Positions 1 through 12,119 of a DNA stretch of 64,000 nucleotides are shown here, piece after piece; within the stretch, counting starts at the first letter, position 1; the number at the start of each line of letters is the position of its first letter. The DNA is from Lantana camara (taxonomy: Eukaryota; Streptophyta; Magnoliopsida; Lamiales; Verbenaceae): NCBI GenBank assembly GCA_037501455.1, contig CM074861.1, forward strand, positions 37,092,001 through 37,156,000, given 5' to 3'. The notes beneath the pieces are model-generated. The model made no database searches. It was not told the origin of the DNA and saw nothing but the letters and a program-made list of their open reading frames with translations. Position numbers and translations under genes: made by a program.

Positions 1-462
1 AACATTAAAAAAAAGGGTACGATGCTGAATTGAATATTGAAAAGGCGTACGACAAAATCCTGTGGAATTTCTAAAAAAAAATTAACTTCCTTCAAATTCC
101 CGATGAAAATCATAATTATCATTATGAGCAGAATGTAGAGGATACAACCGGAGATTATATAGAATAGTGAACCGATGGAGGTTGTACGGATGTGTAGCAT
201 TAGATAAGGCAATCACTCTCGTCTTATTTGTTTGTAATATGCATGGAACAACTTACATATATAATTGAAAAGACTTATTTTAGCTGAACTTGGAAGCCAA
301 TTACGGTATATTAAAGAAGCTCTCACATGATCCCACCCTTTCTTTTTGCGGACGACTTAATATTGAGAGCTAAAGCTATCGTGGATGAAGCAAAGTGCAT
401 TAAAAGAGTGGTTGAGGCATTTTGCAAGGCGTTGGGCCTCAAATTAAACTCCAACAAATCAC
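1..462 (+). pseudogene. LINE (L1-type) reverse transcriptase fragment, part A
   Basis: Decayed reverse-transcriptase region of a plant L1-like non-LTR retrotransposon. Conceptual plus-strand translation shows a KAYDKILW block near 40-65 (the FEKAYD-type palm motif), a CMEQL...IIEK...WKPI block near 240-310, and an FADDLIL catalytic block near 345-365. An ALGLKLNSNKS block follows, ending at 462. The frame is broken several times by stops and indels, so this is a dead copy. The upstream endonuclease part would lie before the window. The fragment ends exactly where a solo copia LTR begins, and reading resumes at 2519. Identification rests on motif order and is firm at family level only. Confidence 0.8.
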
Positions 463-2513
463 TGTTGGAAAACAACAGAGTTAAAGCAGCGGAAGTTTAA
501 AAATAAAAAATTCCAAAAGGGATCGTGATCTTGCAATGTTCGTTTCAAAACTTAGGGACTCAAGAAACTTACACGAATTGAAGCTTTCTTGAAACGTATT
601 GAGCCGCCCTCAAATGTTCTTCATGCGGCATGAAAATCCCCATTTCTTGATTCTTTCTTCGAGATTCCAAAGTAGAAATCCTCTAGAGTAATAATCCACA
701 CCAACCTAGATTCAAAATCATGTTTGTGAGTATGCTAGTACTATAACATTCATATGAAAGAAACAAGAAACGAGAAAAGAGAGCATGAGAATTATCCCCA
801 AAATTCCATGAAGGTTGGACGTGATCTCAAATCACGTGTAGTCCAAAAATCGAACCTCTGGTCCCTTTTATAGGCAAGGGTTCAAAACCCTAGTATCATG
901 TAGGAGATGATCTCCTAGTTTGACTTTTCTCCTATTCTTTCTTTCTTACTTACTTTATTTTCTAGAGAAAGAGTTCCTAACAAATTTAGGAACATTTAAT
1001 TATGCTAGCAATAATTAAATATCTTATCCTAATACTTTATTAGAATATTAAAATAGAAGATATTTATTTATTTATTTATTCTAATCAAATTGGAACAAGT
1101 AAATCATTAAATACTTAGAATTAATTCTCCAATTAATTCTATCATGGACTTTAGAATTAATTCACTAATTAATTCTAACGGGCTAAAATTAATTCTCCAA
1201 TTAATTTTATTTTCGCTATATAATTAATTCTCCAATTCTTGGCTTTATAATTAATTCACTAATTAATTATATTTGGGCTTGATAATTAATTTTCTAATTA
1301 ACTAACACATGATCGAATTTCTCAAATGGATCACACGTCCCAAACAATGCTCTTGATCCACGCGTGTCCTTAACACCGTGGTCTCGTTTCGATCAACTAT
1401 TTGATCTTTCCATAATACCCTTTGAACCCGGTATTTGTTATGATCCTCTAGGTTCAATTTCAATTAGCAGTGAGCCCAATTAATTAATACACTTTATTAA
1501 TTAATTATCTCACAGATCACACGACCATAGTCTAACAACAGGTGTGTGATCCCTACCCGAAATGTGAATGTATATTCGAAAGAACCTTTCAGTCAATGAC
1601 ATCATGTGGGATACGATCCTCCTACCATTCTCTCTCTCGATTAAGATCTAGGGCATGGGAATATAGAGAGCCCTACTAACCTATCTTAAAACAAAGTTCA
1701 CTTCATATTCCATGTGATCTAAATCCAAGAAAACCCCATTTTCTTGATGTCTTGATCTAACCACCTTGCGCAAGGATTTTAGGATGGAATCATGAATGAC
1801 TTGTGTAATAAGAGACCATCTTGCCTCCAGTAGGTGTAGGTCCTTTATTGATTCCAACAATTCTCATATGCCACTTGTGTAATCCCAACATAGGCCGTGG
1901 TTCAGGTGTCTATATGGCGACGCCCTTTTGAGCCTATATCAAAGATTACAGAGTTAGCTTATATGAGACAATGTGGAATCTCAAGTCTAAGGATTAATTC
2001 CTCACGTTATTGATATGTGAGATATTTCCTAATCTGGAAGTTCTAGTAATGTCCTTTCCCATTTAGGAATCTTCTCACGCGGGGCACTCTCAGTTAACTC
2101 ATCTTTACAACAAGCACCCTTATGTATTGTGTACGCATTAACTTATGCACTTTACACCCCATGAAACAGGATGATCCTTCTTAAGGAAACAACTACACAA
2201 GCAAGTCTCAACAGAGACAAAGTCGACACTCCCACCATCTATCGACCTCATTGACATGGAGAAGTTTCTAATCCTCGCCTTTGGAGTTAAGAACTTGTTT
2301 CATGTGTTATTCCCATAATAACAAAGTTCTTAACGGCCTCATCGGATTAGGGGAGTTCTTGAAATGCACATGTAATGAAAACACACAAAGCACGTATTGG
2401 CACAAAAGAAGTGTTCGCCCGTGATTACAATCATTCGCATATTATTCAAAGATTGTCTATGATATAGGGAAAGTCCCAAAGCATAACAGCTTTCTAAGGC
2501 ACTATTCCCAACA
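463..2513 (-). mobile_element. Solo Ty1/copia LTR inserted in the LINE
   Basis: A 2051-bp LTR that starts TGTTGGAAAACA and ends CCCAACA. It is flanked by a perfect 5-bp target-site duplication, ATCAC, at 458-462 and 2514-2518. No internal coding region is present, so it is a solo LTR left by recombination between two LTRs. Strand is inferred by similarity to the LTRs of Elements 1 and 4, whose bodies are on the minus strand. A TATA-like TTTTATAGG lies near 867-875 in the position of the TATA of the related LTRs. It shares long blocks with the mosaic LTR at 60149. The LINE reads on after the duplication, which confirms the boundaries. Confidence 0.88.
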
Positions 2514-2518
2514 ATCAC

Positions 2519-3010
2519 ATGTGTTGTTCTCACCTTGTGTGGAAAATGATTTAAAGCAGTAGGTTAGTACAATGTTGGGCATGGAAAATACAGACAACTT
2601 AACGAACTATTTGGAGGTGTAGATGAACGTTAGCTATAACTATAATGAGCATTTCTCAATTATGATTAAGAGAGTCGAACAACACCTATTAGGATAGAAA
2701 GCTAAAATGACAAAGCTTCTGGATGAATGACACTTTTTCAGTCCATCACGATCTCGATCTCCATTAACCAAATGCACACAAATTGGCTTCCCAATCATAT
2801 GTATGATCAATTTGATCGATTCAAGCATAACTTTCTTTAAGCTACTGATATAACAAGGAAAAAACTCATCTTTTACGGTGAAAGAAGGTAACTAGAAAGA
2901 AGTAAGAAGGTGGATTGGGTTTTAGAGAAGCCCAAAACGGGATGGAGAATGCTAAACAAGGAGACGACGGTGTGAAACTAGATACATCAGAAAAACATTT
3001 AAAAGGGGAG
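2519..3010 (+). pseudogene. LINE reverse transcriptase fragment, part B
   Basis: Continuation of the LINE after the solo LTR. In plus-strand frames it gives an SHVLFSPCVEN-like block (2517-2545), a VEQHLLG-KAKMTKLL block near 2670-2715, and a QSITISISINQMHTNWLPNHMYDQFDRF block near 2740-2825. The last of these matches the plant L1 signature QSV-IP-Y-MQT--LP--VC--ID located after the reverse-transcriptase core. Stops and frame changes are frequent. The fragment stops at 3010, where a long solo LTR begins, and LINE sequence resumes at 16277. Confidence 0.7.
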
Positions 3011-3928
3011 TGTAACATCCCAATTCTTTGGCTTTCCAGGTACGAACGTTATGAGTGTGCTAAGTGCGCGTTTAATTAATTAGGCATGCAATGATATGAT
3101 TTATTTGAATATTTGTTATATGCTTTATGTTTAAGTTTTAAACGTTTTCGAACCCTTTCAAATCGTTTTAATTCGTTTAACTCTGTTTTTAATTCCGAAT
3201 TTTGTAACAACTTACTATGCATGAAATATGTGAATTATGAATGTTCTTATATGCTTGATATGTGTTTTATAACTTGTTTAGTTGAGTTTTAATTGTTTTG
3301 GTGTAACGAAACTTAAAGGGGGCTAAAGAGCATTTAGCACACCTTGGGTTCCGGGCGGCGTAACTTGAGCTCGGGAATTCGGATTCGAATTCCAAAACCT
3401 CCATTGGACTCATTTTGACAATTTGGGTTCGATGGAACAAGCCTTATATTTTTCTAACCCCGTTTAGACTCTCGAATTTTGGCCCGAACCGAGCCTCGCG
3501 CGCATGATGACCACCTTTTACGGTTTTGACCATTACTTGTTCATTTATTGGCCAAATTAAGTGATTCTTCGGCCCACTTGACCCTAAATCATCCCTCTAT
3601 CCACTCTTTCTCTCACATTTCGAGCCACACACAAGGAGGAAGAGGAATTCAGATGCAAACAAGAGAGAAAGGAGAAATCCCGTCACTATTCAGCACCTCA
3701 AGATTTTGAGCTCAAATCTTCTCCATCTTTCATCCAATCTTCAAGGTAAGCATATGTTTGTAATGTATATCTAATTTTAGTTCTTTTCACCTATGAATTT
3801 CAGATTTTGAGCATAATTTGTTAGAGTTTTGGTCAAGAACATGAATAGTGGTGAATAGTAAGGGTTTTGAGTTCTTGCTTGAATTAGGTGCCTTTCCTTG
3901 AGATTTATTGTGGTTTCATGCATGATAT

Positions 3929-5869
3929 TGTTGGAAAACAGGAATCAGAAAGCAGCGGAAATTTAAAAATTTTCCAACAAAAGGATCTTGGACTCGCAAT
4001 CGTGTATCCAAATTCGTAGAGATTAGAAACTTACTTTTCTATAATCTTTCTTGAAGCGTTTAAAGCCACCCAACAATGCTCTTCTCGCGGCTTGATCCCC
4101 TCTCCTTGGTAAAACTCGAATCTTCAAAACTTCTTACTTGAAGCTCTCTAGAGATAGTCCACCAACTTGACTACAATCTAACTAGTAAGGATGCTAGTTC
4201 TCTAGTTAGTGTTTAGGCTTAACCACTAGTCCTTGGAGAAAGGATGGTGTTCAACACATGAACCAAAAGAAATCAATCACTCTCTAAGGGGAGCATCAGC
4301 TCCCCTATATATAGGAAAGGAAGGGGTGGCTGAAAATCCCTAGTCCTTGTGGGCTAAGGATTTTGGTCCCTCTCTCCTATTACTTGATCATCAAGTAATT
4401 TTGACTTTGACTTTGAATTCTAATTCAAATCAACTTTTAAGAGAGCTAAAATATCCAAACCCTTTTGGATATTATTATACTTTATTTATTAATAAATAAA
4501 TAGCTTATTTATCTAATTAATTAATTCGTAATTAATTAAATAGATTATTTTTCTCCAAAATAAGACTTTCTTTTAATTCAAAATTAAACCAAAGTCTATT
4601 AAATAATTAACACATTTAATTATTTAATATATATATTATATATATATATACTCACATGTGAGACACGTGTCACAAGGACACGTGTCACTCACGTGACCCA
4701 CACGTGTGGTTTCACACGTGTGGAACCCTCTTGGCTCGATTAACTCGTTTAATCATTTTAAAGCCTCAACTCATGTAACCAAGTTGTTGTGTGTGACCCT
4801 CTAGGTTCTCAATTCAATTAGCAGTGACCCTAATTAATTAATTCACTAATTAATTAATCAGTCCACAGATTAAACAACCATAGTCTAGCAACAGGTGTTT
4901 AACCCCTAGCTGAATTGGAATGTTCGGATTCGACAGAACCATTACGTCATTGATTCATGTGAGATACAATCCTCCTACTTACTATCTCTCAACCAAGATC
5001 TAGGGTAAGGGAATAATCAGAACACTAATAATCCGGTCTTGAAGCAAAGTGCATTTCATATTCATTTGATCTCAATCCAAGAAACCCTTTTCTTGATGTC
5101 TTAATCTACTGCCTTGGCCAAGGACTCCATATAGCATATGAATGACTTACACAATAAGAGATCACCTTGCAAATGCAACTGTAGGTCATTTCTTGATTCT
5201 CATTCACTTTCATGAATCACTTGTGCAGCCCCAGCATGAGCCTTGAATCAGTTGTCTAAGGCGACACCCTTTAAAGCTTATACCTAAGACTACAGAGTTA
5301 ACTCATAAAGTGACATGGAACCTCAAGTCTAAGGATCAATTAATCACATTAATGACTCGTGAGATATTTCCTAATCTGGAAGTTTCCATTTCCTGAAATA
5401 GAAAATTCCTTTACCATTTAGAAATGTTCTCACACGGGGCACCTCAGTGAACTTACTTATTGAAGTAAGCACCCTCATGTATAACGCACGTATCAACTAT
5501 ACACTTTGCACCTCCACTAAACAAGGTGGTCCTTCTTAAGGGCGTGATCCCACAAGCAAGCCTTAGAGGAGTCAGGTTGACACTCCCACTGTCGGTAGGA
5601 CTCATCGGCTTGGAGTATTTTACTAATCATGACTTATGTGATATAGGGCTCGTTTCATGAACCATTTCACCTAAATGGTAGAGTCCTAAAGTCATCAGGA
5701 TTAGGGGAGTTCTCATACATGCACAGATAAAGTAAACGCATACCAAACAAGAGCATATAAAAAAGTGTTGCCTCAATTCGTTATTTCTTTCAAAGATTGT
5801 CTGTGATTACAATGAGGAAAAAGCACAAAGCGGATATACAATCGGCTTTCTAGGGTACTATTCCTAACA
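3929..5869 (-). repeat. Element 1 3' LTR
   Basis: 1941 bp, TGTTGG...CCTAACA. It carries the G-box array near 4652-4723, TA-rich tracts at 4620-4651, and a TATA-like CCTATATATAGG near 4305-4316. On the minus strand the G-boxes lie upstream of this TATA, consistent with a promoter in the U3 part. Confidence 0.9.
4652..4723 (-). promoter_or_regulatory. G-box (CACGTG) array in Element 1 3' LTR
   Basis: About 70 bp containing repeated ACGTG cores, including two GACACGTGTC-type palindromes and two CACACGTGTGG palindromes. CACGTG is the core bound by plant bZIP and bHLH factors. Function here is inferred from the sequence and from the same array recurring in two other LTRs of the window. Confidence 0.6.
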
Positions 5870-5884
5870 ATCTCCCACTTGCCC
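5870..5884 (-). other. Polypurine tract of Element 1
   Basis: On the minus strand reads GGGCAAGTGGGAGAT directly against the 3' LTR. It is the presumed plus-strand priming site of reverse transcription. The same tract abuts the LTRs at 26620 and 62436. Confidence 0.8.
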
Positions 5885-5885
5885 G

Positions 5886-6290
5886 TCAAAGCCATTCTAA
5901 AGCTACTCTAATTCCCATCTTCTGAAGATGACCTTGGAAAGCTTCTCGACTAAGGGGTTTAGTAAGTGGATCTGCCACGTTCTCTGCTGATGTGACCCAC
6001 TCAATTTGCACATCTCCTCTTTTGATAATATCACGGATTAGGTGATACTTCCTCATAATGTGCTTGGTCCGTTGGTGAGATCTTGGTTCTCTCGCTTGAG
6101 CAACCGCCTTAGTGTTGTCACAAAACACAGTAATGGGGTCTTTCATGTTAGGAACAACATTCAACTCTTGAATGAAGTTTCTAATCCAAACACCTTCCTT
6201 AGCTGCATCATTCGCAGCTAAGTATTCGGCCTCAGTGGTCGAATCTGCAGTGGTCGTTTGCTTGGAACTCTTCTAACTCACTGCTCCGTC
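5886..6290 (-). pseudogene. Element 1 RNase H domain, broken
   Basis: C-terminal part of the copia polyprotein. The 92-residue open stretch at 5886-6164 contains VFCDN (a conserved RNase H acidic block), RTKHI, and ENVADPLTKPL, the usual C-terminal signature of copia RNase H. Upstream codons to about 6290 encode the SSEAEY-type region but are interrupted by stops. It lies directly beside the polypurine tract, as expected for the end of pol. Confidence 0.82.
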
Positions 6291-7500
6291 GTTTAGGCAG
6301 AAAATGTATCCTGACATTGACTTAAAATCATCTAAGTCAGATGCAAAGCTTGCATCGCAGTATCCTTCGACAGTAAGATCTTTCTAACCTCCGTAAACTA
6401 AGAATAAATCTTTAGTACTTTTCAAGTACTTAAGAATATTCTTCACGGCAGCCCAGTGACCATCTCCAGGGTCAGATTGGTAACGACTTGTTACATTAAG
6501 TGCATAAGCCATATCCGGTCGAGTACATAACATTGCAAAACATTATGCTACCTATTGCTGATGCATAAGATGTATGAGTCATTCTTTCCTTCTCAAGGTT
6601 AGTCTTAGGACACATCTTCTTAGAAAGACATGTTCCTACACTCATAGGAAGGTTCTTAACCTTTGCTGACTCCATATTGAATCTCTTCAATACTTTGTCA
6701 ATGCACATCGACTGTGATAGTCCTATTAACCTTCTAGATCTATCTCGTTAGATTTTAATTCCAAGGATATAGGACGCATCACCAAGATCTTTCTTCTCGA
6801 ATTGGTTTGATAACCATAACTTAGTCACTTTCATGTCATCCTTCGAATTCCCAATAAGAAGGATGTATCAACATAAAGTACTAAGAATTGCACTGAGGTC
6901 TCCAATTCCTCTCTATACACACATGATTCATTCGAAATTTGAATGACGCCAAACGCTTTGACTGATTCATCAAATCGAATGTTCCAATTCCTAGAATCCT
7001 GTTTCAATCCATAGATTGATCTTTGGAGTTTGCAAACCTTTTGCTCACTCCCACTGAATGTGAAACCTATGGGTTGTTCCATATAAATGTCTTTATCAAT
7101 GTCACCATTGAGAAAGGCAGTTTTCACATCCATTTGCCATATCTCATAGTCATAATATGCAGCAATGGCAAGCATGATCCGAATAGACTTTTGCATTATA
7201 ACTGGCGAAAAAGTTTCATCAAAGTCCACGCCGGGTCTTTGAGTGAATCATTTTGCAACCAGTCTTATCTTGTAGGCTGCAATGCTTCCATCAACTCCAA
7301 GCTTTCTCTTAAAGATCCATTTGCTACTTATGGGTTTGACCCCATCAAGCAAATCTACCAAGGTCCAAACTTGGTTGGAGTTCATGGAATCCATTTCGGA
7401 TTTCATGGCTTCTATCCACTGTTCAGAGTCAGAATCTATAAGTGCCTCCTCATATGTTAAAGGATCATTATCCTTTTGAGAGATTTCATGGAAGAATCCA
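6291..7500 (-). pseudogene. Element 1 reverse transcriptase domain, broken
   Basis: Copia reverse transcriptase in several frames. The segment at 6831-7229 contains the FSPV block, WQMDVKTAFLNGDI (first catalytic Asp), and KVCKLQRSIYGLKQ. The frame is lost at the catalytic YVDD: the reading goes Y-V-D-T and then out of frame near 6855-6870, consistent with a single-base loss. A later stretch at 6496-6708 (MCIDKVLKRFNMES...) is the connection region. The N-terminal part at about 7230-7500 contains stops. The domain cannot make an active enzyme. Confidence 0.82.
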
Positions 7501-7580
7501 TACCATCTCTCCGGCTGTCTAGGAGTGCGTTCAGAATGCCTTAGAGGAGGATTTACGTGTGTATCGAAATTCGTGATTGG

Positions 7581-8519
7581 TTACGGTTGGTCAGAAGGGG
7601 ACGTTTCTTCAGTGGGTGGTGTGGGATCACTTTTTACTTCTTCTAATTCTATGATCTTGCCTTTCTTTTCTTTAAGGAATGGTTCCTCCAGAAAAGTGAC
7701 ATTTCTGGAAACAAACACCTTTCGCTCAGATTGATCATAGAAGTAGTATCCTATAGATTCCTTAGGAAAACCTATAAAGTAGCATAAGTTAGAACGAGAT
7801 TCTAATTTATCTCCCACTATCCTCTTCACGTAAGGAGGACAACCCCAAATTCTTAAGTAAGAATAACTAGGGGTTTTACCATGCCACATTTCATAGGGCG
7901 TTTTACGGACTGACTTAGAGGGAACTAGATTCAAAATCTTTGCTGCACTTTCTAAGGCATAAACCCATAAAGAAGGTGGTAAGTCAGTGAAACTCATCAT
8001 GGAACGAACCATATCGAGTAGAGTTCGATTCCTTCTCTCAGAAACTCCATTGAGTTGAGGAGTTCCCGGAGGTGTCCACTGAGAGGTAATCCCATTATCT
8101 TTGAGATGATTAAGGAATTCTTCACTAAGATACTCGCCTCCTCGATCAGATCGAAGTGCTTTGATCTTATGACCAGTTTGGTTCTCAACCTCCTTCTGAA
8201 ATTCTAGGAATTTCTCAAATGCTTCAGATTTATACTTCATTAAGTATACATAACCATATCGACTAAAGTCATCGGTAAAGGTTATGAAATATTGATGATT
8301 GTTTCTAGTGCTTACACTAAGCGGTCCACAAATAATGCTCGGTACATAAAGGATCAAATCCAAAACCTTAGTGGCATATTCCACAGTTCCTTTAAAAGGA
8401 ACTTTGGACATTTTTCCTTTGAGACAGGATTCGTAAGAAGTTAACTCTTTGAGATCATTTTCAGAGAATGATCCTAAAGTGTTTGTCTTGCTAATTCTGT
8501 TCTTGGAAATGTGTCCCAA
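7581..8519 (-). pseudogene. Element 1 integrase region, first catalytic Asp replaced
   Basis: An open stretch of 312 codons. It begins in the GAG-pre-integrase domain (MGHISKNR...CLKGK), continues through the integrase core (FTDDFSRYGY, LRSDRGGEY with the second Asp, TPQLNGVSERRN with the Glu), and ends in the C-terminal WGCP...KVFVSRNV region. Where copia integrases have the first catalytic Asp just before CGP, this copy reads LILYVPSIICGP. The underlying DNA at 8331-8353 duplicates 8736-8758. The replacement keeps the frame but removes the active-site Asp. Without a gag-pol link this is not an independent gene. Confidence 0.88.
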
Positions 8520-8573
8520 TCTAGCGTGCCATAAGGGAGCTGAAACTTTGTCATCTCTCTTACGTTTAGTTTC

Positions 8574-9879
8574 TCATTGTATATTCATAATATTGATATT
8601 TTGAGTTAGATAAAGTCCATTACTTAGAGTACCGATGTGAACGGAAGAGTTGTTCCGTTTGATAAAGTATTTACCATTCTTAATATAAGTTTCATAACCT
8701 TCACAATCTAAAATTGGAACTGAAATTATATTACGAATAATGCTCGGTACATAAAGGACTTTATTTAAAACTAACTCAAAACTACCTAAATCTAATCTAA
8801 TTGTGCCTAAAGCTCGAGCTTCAACATTTGAGCCATCGCCGATCTTCAAGACACATTCTCCTTCTTTGATTTGTTGGACTTCACTTAGCATCTGTACATC
8901 ATTACAGATATGAGTTCCATAACCGGTATCAAGTACCCAAGAACTAGAATTAATAGAAAGATTTGTTTCAACGAGAAACACACCTTTCTTTAGAGTAGCC
9001 TTGTACTCTGGGCAGTTTCTCCTCCAATGTCCCGCTTTGCCACAATGGAAGCAAACATCCTCTTTTTTATCACGCTTCTTCTTTTGGGCCTTCCCCTTCG
9101 AAACGCCACCAGTGGGCCTAAGGGGTTTCTTCTTCTTCTTTTGGGCTTTCTTACCCTTACCTTTAGAAGGCCCAGAAGAGGAAGATGGAGCATTCAGCAT
9201 CAGAACCTTATTGTCCTTCTTGATCGTGCTTTCAGCAGTCACAAGCTGACTAATCAGCTCAGCTACAGTAGCACCAGCATGATTCATATTAAAGTTAAGG
9301 ACAAATAGGTTGAATGATGGTGGGAGCGAGGCTAGCAACAAATCCACTGAAAGGTCATCTTTCAGTTGCATGTCCATGGAAGCAAGTTTCTCAGTAATGG
9401 CAAGAACTTTGAGTCCATATTCATGGACACTTGAACCTTCCCTCATTCTCAAGTGGAACAATTCCTTTGAAGTGTTATACCTTGTAACACATTCGTGAGG
9501 GCTATCCTCTTTCGGTAGAAGAACAGGTAATGACTATTTATACCGGAACAAACGGTTATCTTCATTCGTAAAGTTGCTCTAAGTGGTCGTAAATCTCCCA
9601 AGAAAATTCCATGGCCTCATGTTGCCTTTGCGAGTCTGGAGACATGTTAGCCAATATAAGGCAAAGGGCTTGGAGATTATCCTCCTTCCACTTCTGGATC
9701 GCGTCCCGCTCGGCCCAAGTGGGAGCGTCCCCTTCGGGACTAGGCTTCCCTTCGAGGAGAACATAAGTTCTCTTCTCAGAATCTAAAATGATTTTTAGAT
9801 TCCTCAGCCAATTAGAATAGTTGGGACCAGTCAACTTGTTTAACTCGAGGATCGATACAAGAGGGTTTTTAGTTGCCAT
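8574..9879 (-). pseudogene. Element 1 gag and protease, broken
   Basis: Gag starts at the ATG at 9879 (MATKNPLVSILELNKLTGPNYSNW, residues shown in part) and reads 105 codons to 9562. A stop lies near 9540, and a 295-codon stretch follows at 8574-9461. The second stretch holds a lysine-rich basic region, a CCHC zinc knuckle (CFHCGKAGHWRRNC), and the aspartic protease motif LDTGYGTHIC, followed by VLYVPSIIRNIIS. Gag builds the virus-like particle and protease cleaves the polyprotein. Another break lies between this part and the integrase stretch. Confidence 0.85.
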
Positions 9880-10085
9880 TTCAAAACACGTAGAGAATCA
9901 CAGAATCTACGACCTAAATGGTAAAGCAGAGAACTAGTGAGCATACTGAATTATAACGATATACAAAAGATACGGTCTTTAATCTAATGTAGCTCCCACT
10001 ATTTTTCAAAGATCTATAATTCCCAAAGATCTAAGAGGAACACGTTTCCCAATGGGTACTAAGATCCTAAGCATTTTACCTCGAA

Positions 10086-10407
10086 CCCACGACTCGCGGA
10101 CATTCTAAGTAAGAACCCTAGGTAGGTACAACTTACCAATTCTAACACCTTTAGAACTCTTAGTAATTGTTTTTGCATCACCTTTCTTTCAATATGGACC
10201 CACGACTCATGCAACATCCATATTTACTTAGGCGTTAAGCGAGACCCATCAATCATAAGATCATGATCAAAACTTAGTTCGAACGACCCACGACTCGCAG
10301 ACATCGCCCTTGCCAAAATTGATCACGAAATATTGATCATTTAAAATGATCAATTAGGTAACTAAGAACTAATAAGCTCCACTAGCTATCCCACGACTCG
10401 CGGACAA
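10086..10407 (-). repeat. Four-copy leader motif, Element 1
   Basis: Copies at 10086-10103, 10199-10217, 10287-10304 and 10390-10407 share CCCACGACTC followed by GCGGACA or a close variant. The spacings between starts are 113, 88 and 103 bp. Element 2 has four related copies at spacings of 108, 86 and 97 bp. Function is unknown. Confidence 0.75.
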
Positions 10408-11519
10408 TAACTAGTTTCACTTACTAAACTTAAAACCTATTGACGGAATGCTAGGAATTTAATTCAAAATTTGCACCTCGAATTAAACACCTATTTATTC
10501 GAAATTAGCTTAATATTTAATGGGAATTTTCGAATTAACCGGAGAGTTGTCCCCTTCGACCTCACCAACATATATGTTATCCAATTTTATTAGTCTTGAT
10601 TAATGCAAGTACAACTTAAATGCATTTCACACAAGCACATAAACAGATAACATGTCCTAGCATGATACTAACATGAGATGATCATGGGTCTATCCTATCT
10701 TATGCGTGATAAGTGGGAGCCACTCCACTATCACAATTCTAACATACATGTGACATAAAAAGTTTATATAACATAAGGGAAAGCGGTAACAAAGTACGAG
10801 CCCTATCTCTATTACACTTTCAATTGAGATTCCCCTCCCTAACATTTTGAGGGGTCTTTACTTATGGCCTCCTTGTTACTTGAATGTGGTCCATCTTACT
10901 CCATGGGTGCATTGTCTCCAAAATGAAAATAAAACCTCACCACCTCTCTCTACTCTCAAATTAAAAGAAAAAGACATAAAGTAATAAGACTCAATCTTCA
11001 TATTGGCCTTAGACAATTACACGGGGCATACCCCGGCCTAAAAAACAGTAATATGGAAAGTCACATAATAAATCACATAACAGTACGCACATAAGTGAGG
11101 CTCCAACCTCAATTGAAAAACGCAACTATAGGGCTCCAACCCCAAATGTAAACCATCCATGTGCATAAACGTAAAGCATACATAGACTAGTACCTATGAT
11201 CACCTAACATGTTTTTGCGATAATTTAAATTTAACCAAAAAATTAAAATTCCCGTTTCAAGTCCTAATAACTTAAAACACGACTTGATGCGAGTCTTATT
11301 TATAAAAGTTTTCAATAAATCCCAAATTACTAAAAACTAATAAAATTCCAATTAATTTATGAAATTAATAATTTTATTAAAGATGTATTTTCCCAAAATA
11401 TAAACCGTTTCTATTTCCCGAAAATCCCAATTTTAAGCTTTATTCAAACTTAAAATAAATATTGATAAAATAAAATTTTAAAATTAAAAATTAAATTTGG
11501 GACTGGATTGCACGAAATA

Positions 11520-11850
11520 CGAAAATGGATTACGAAAAATGGGCCCGCACGCGAAAGGAGACCGCACGCATGCGGTGTGCGCGCTCGCACGAGACAAGCG
11601 CGCACAGTGCACGGCCAAGGCATTACGAGTGCGCGCGCTATGCGCACATGCTGCACGCAGCCTGTGCGAGAGATCCCGCACGCCTTGCGGGATCCTCGCC
11701 CAGCCTGGGCGGGCGAGGGGCGGCCGTCTCGGCAGCCCTGGGCGGCGCGCCCGGAAGGCCTCCCGCACGGTTGCGGGAGGGAAATGGTGCTGGGGCCTGC
11801 GCGCCTAGGACAGGCGGGCGGCGGCCCGCGGGGTTTCGCGTGTTCGTAAT
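11520..11850. other. GC-rich hairpin cluster in Element 1 leader
   Basis: A sharply GC-rich island in AT-rich surroundings. Three strong inverted repeats are adjacent: a 9-bp stem at 11672-11680/11686-11694, an 8-bp stem at 11694-11701/11711-11718, and a 9-bp stem at 11759-11767/11772-11780. Overlapping open frames here on both strands reflect low stop-codon frequency in GC-rich DNA rather than genes. Confidence 0.7.
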
Positions 11851-12104
11851 CCAGGCTTTTCGTTTCGTGTTTTCGTTCAAAAGCAAAACCAATCCAAGAA
11901 ATCCAAAAACAGTTTATACAGTTTCAAATCTAAAACAGTTTTCAAAATGAATTTTACAAAACAGTTTTTAGAAACTTTCAGGAAAAATACAGTTTCGTAA
12001 TTCAGGCTTTCTAAAACAATTACAAATACTCAATCGCATCGAGCCTAAGAATTTCTACCAAATTCAGTTTCATTGAGACGAATCAAAAACACGATTAACG
12101 AGTT

Positions 12105-12117
12105 GGCTCTAAAACCA
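12105..12117 (-). other. Primer-binding site of Element 1
   Basis: On the minus strand reads TGGTTTTAGAGCC two bases inside the 5' LTR. It is a variant of TGGTATCAGAGC, the complement of the 3' end of plant initiator methionine tRNA. Confidence 0.75.
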
Positions 12118-12119
12118 CT

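Larger units (their letters stand above)
9880..12104 (-). other. Element 1 untranslated leader (2.2 kb)
   Basis: Non-coding stretch between the primer-binding site and gag. It contains four copies of a CCCACGACTCGCGGACAT-like motif at 10086, 10199, 10287 and 10390, AT-rich DNA, and a GC-rich hairpin region at 11520-11850. Element 2 has a leader of nearly the same length with its own four motif copies. Short open frames in this leader show no family resemblance and are not called as genes. Confidence 0.8.

Noticed and set aside
9001..9308. Phe/Leu-rich plus-strand frames that look like membrane segments
   Set aside because: They are antisense to the lysine-rich gag zinc-knuckle region of Element 1; AAG runs read as CTT/TTC on the other strand.
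10086..10407. CRISPR-like spaced repeats
   Set aside because: Only four imperfect copies with uneven 70-95-bp gaps in a plant retrotransposon leader. A regularly spaced array is absent.
11484..11950. Several overlapping open frames on both strands in the GC-rich leader of Element 1
   Set aside because: They overlap on opposite strands, have skewed composition and no family motif. GC-rich DNA simply has few stop codons.
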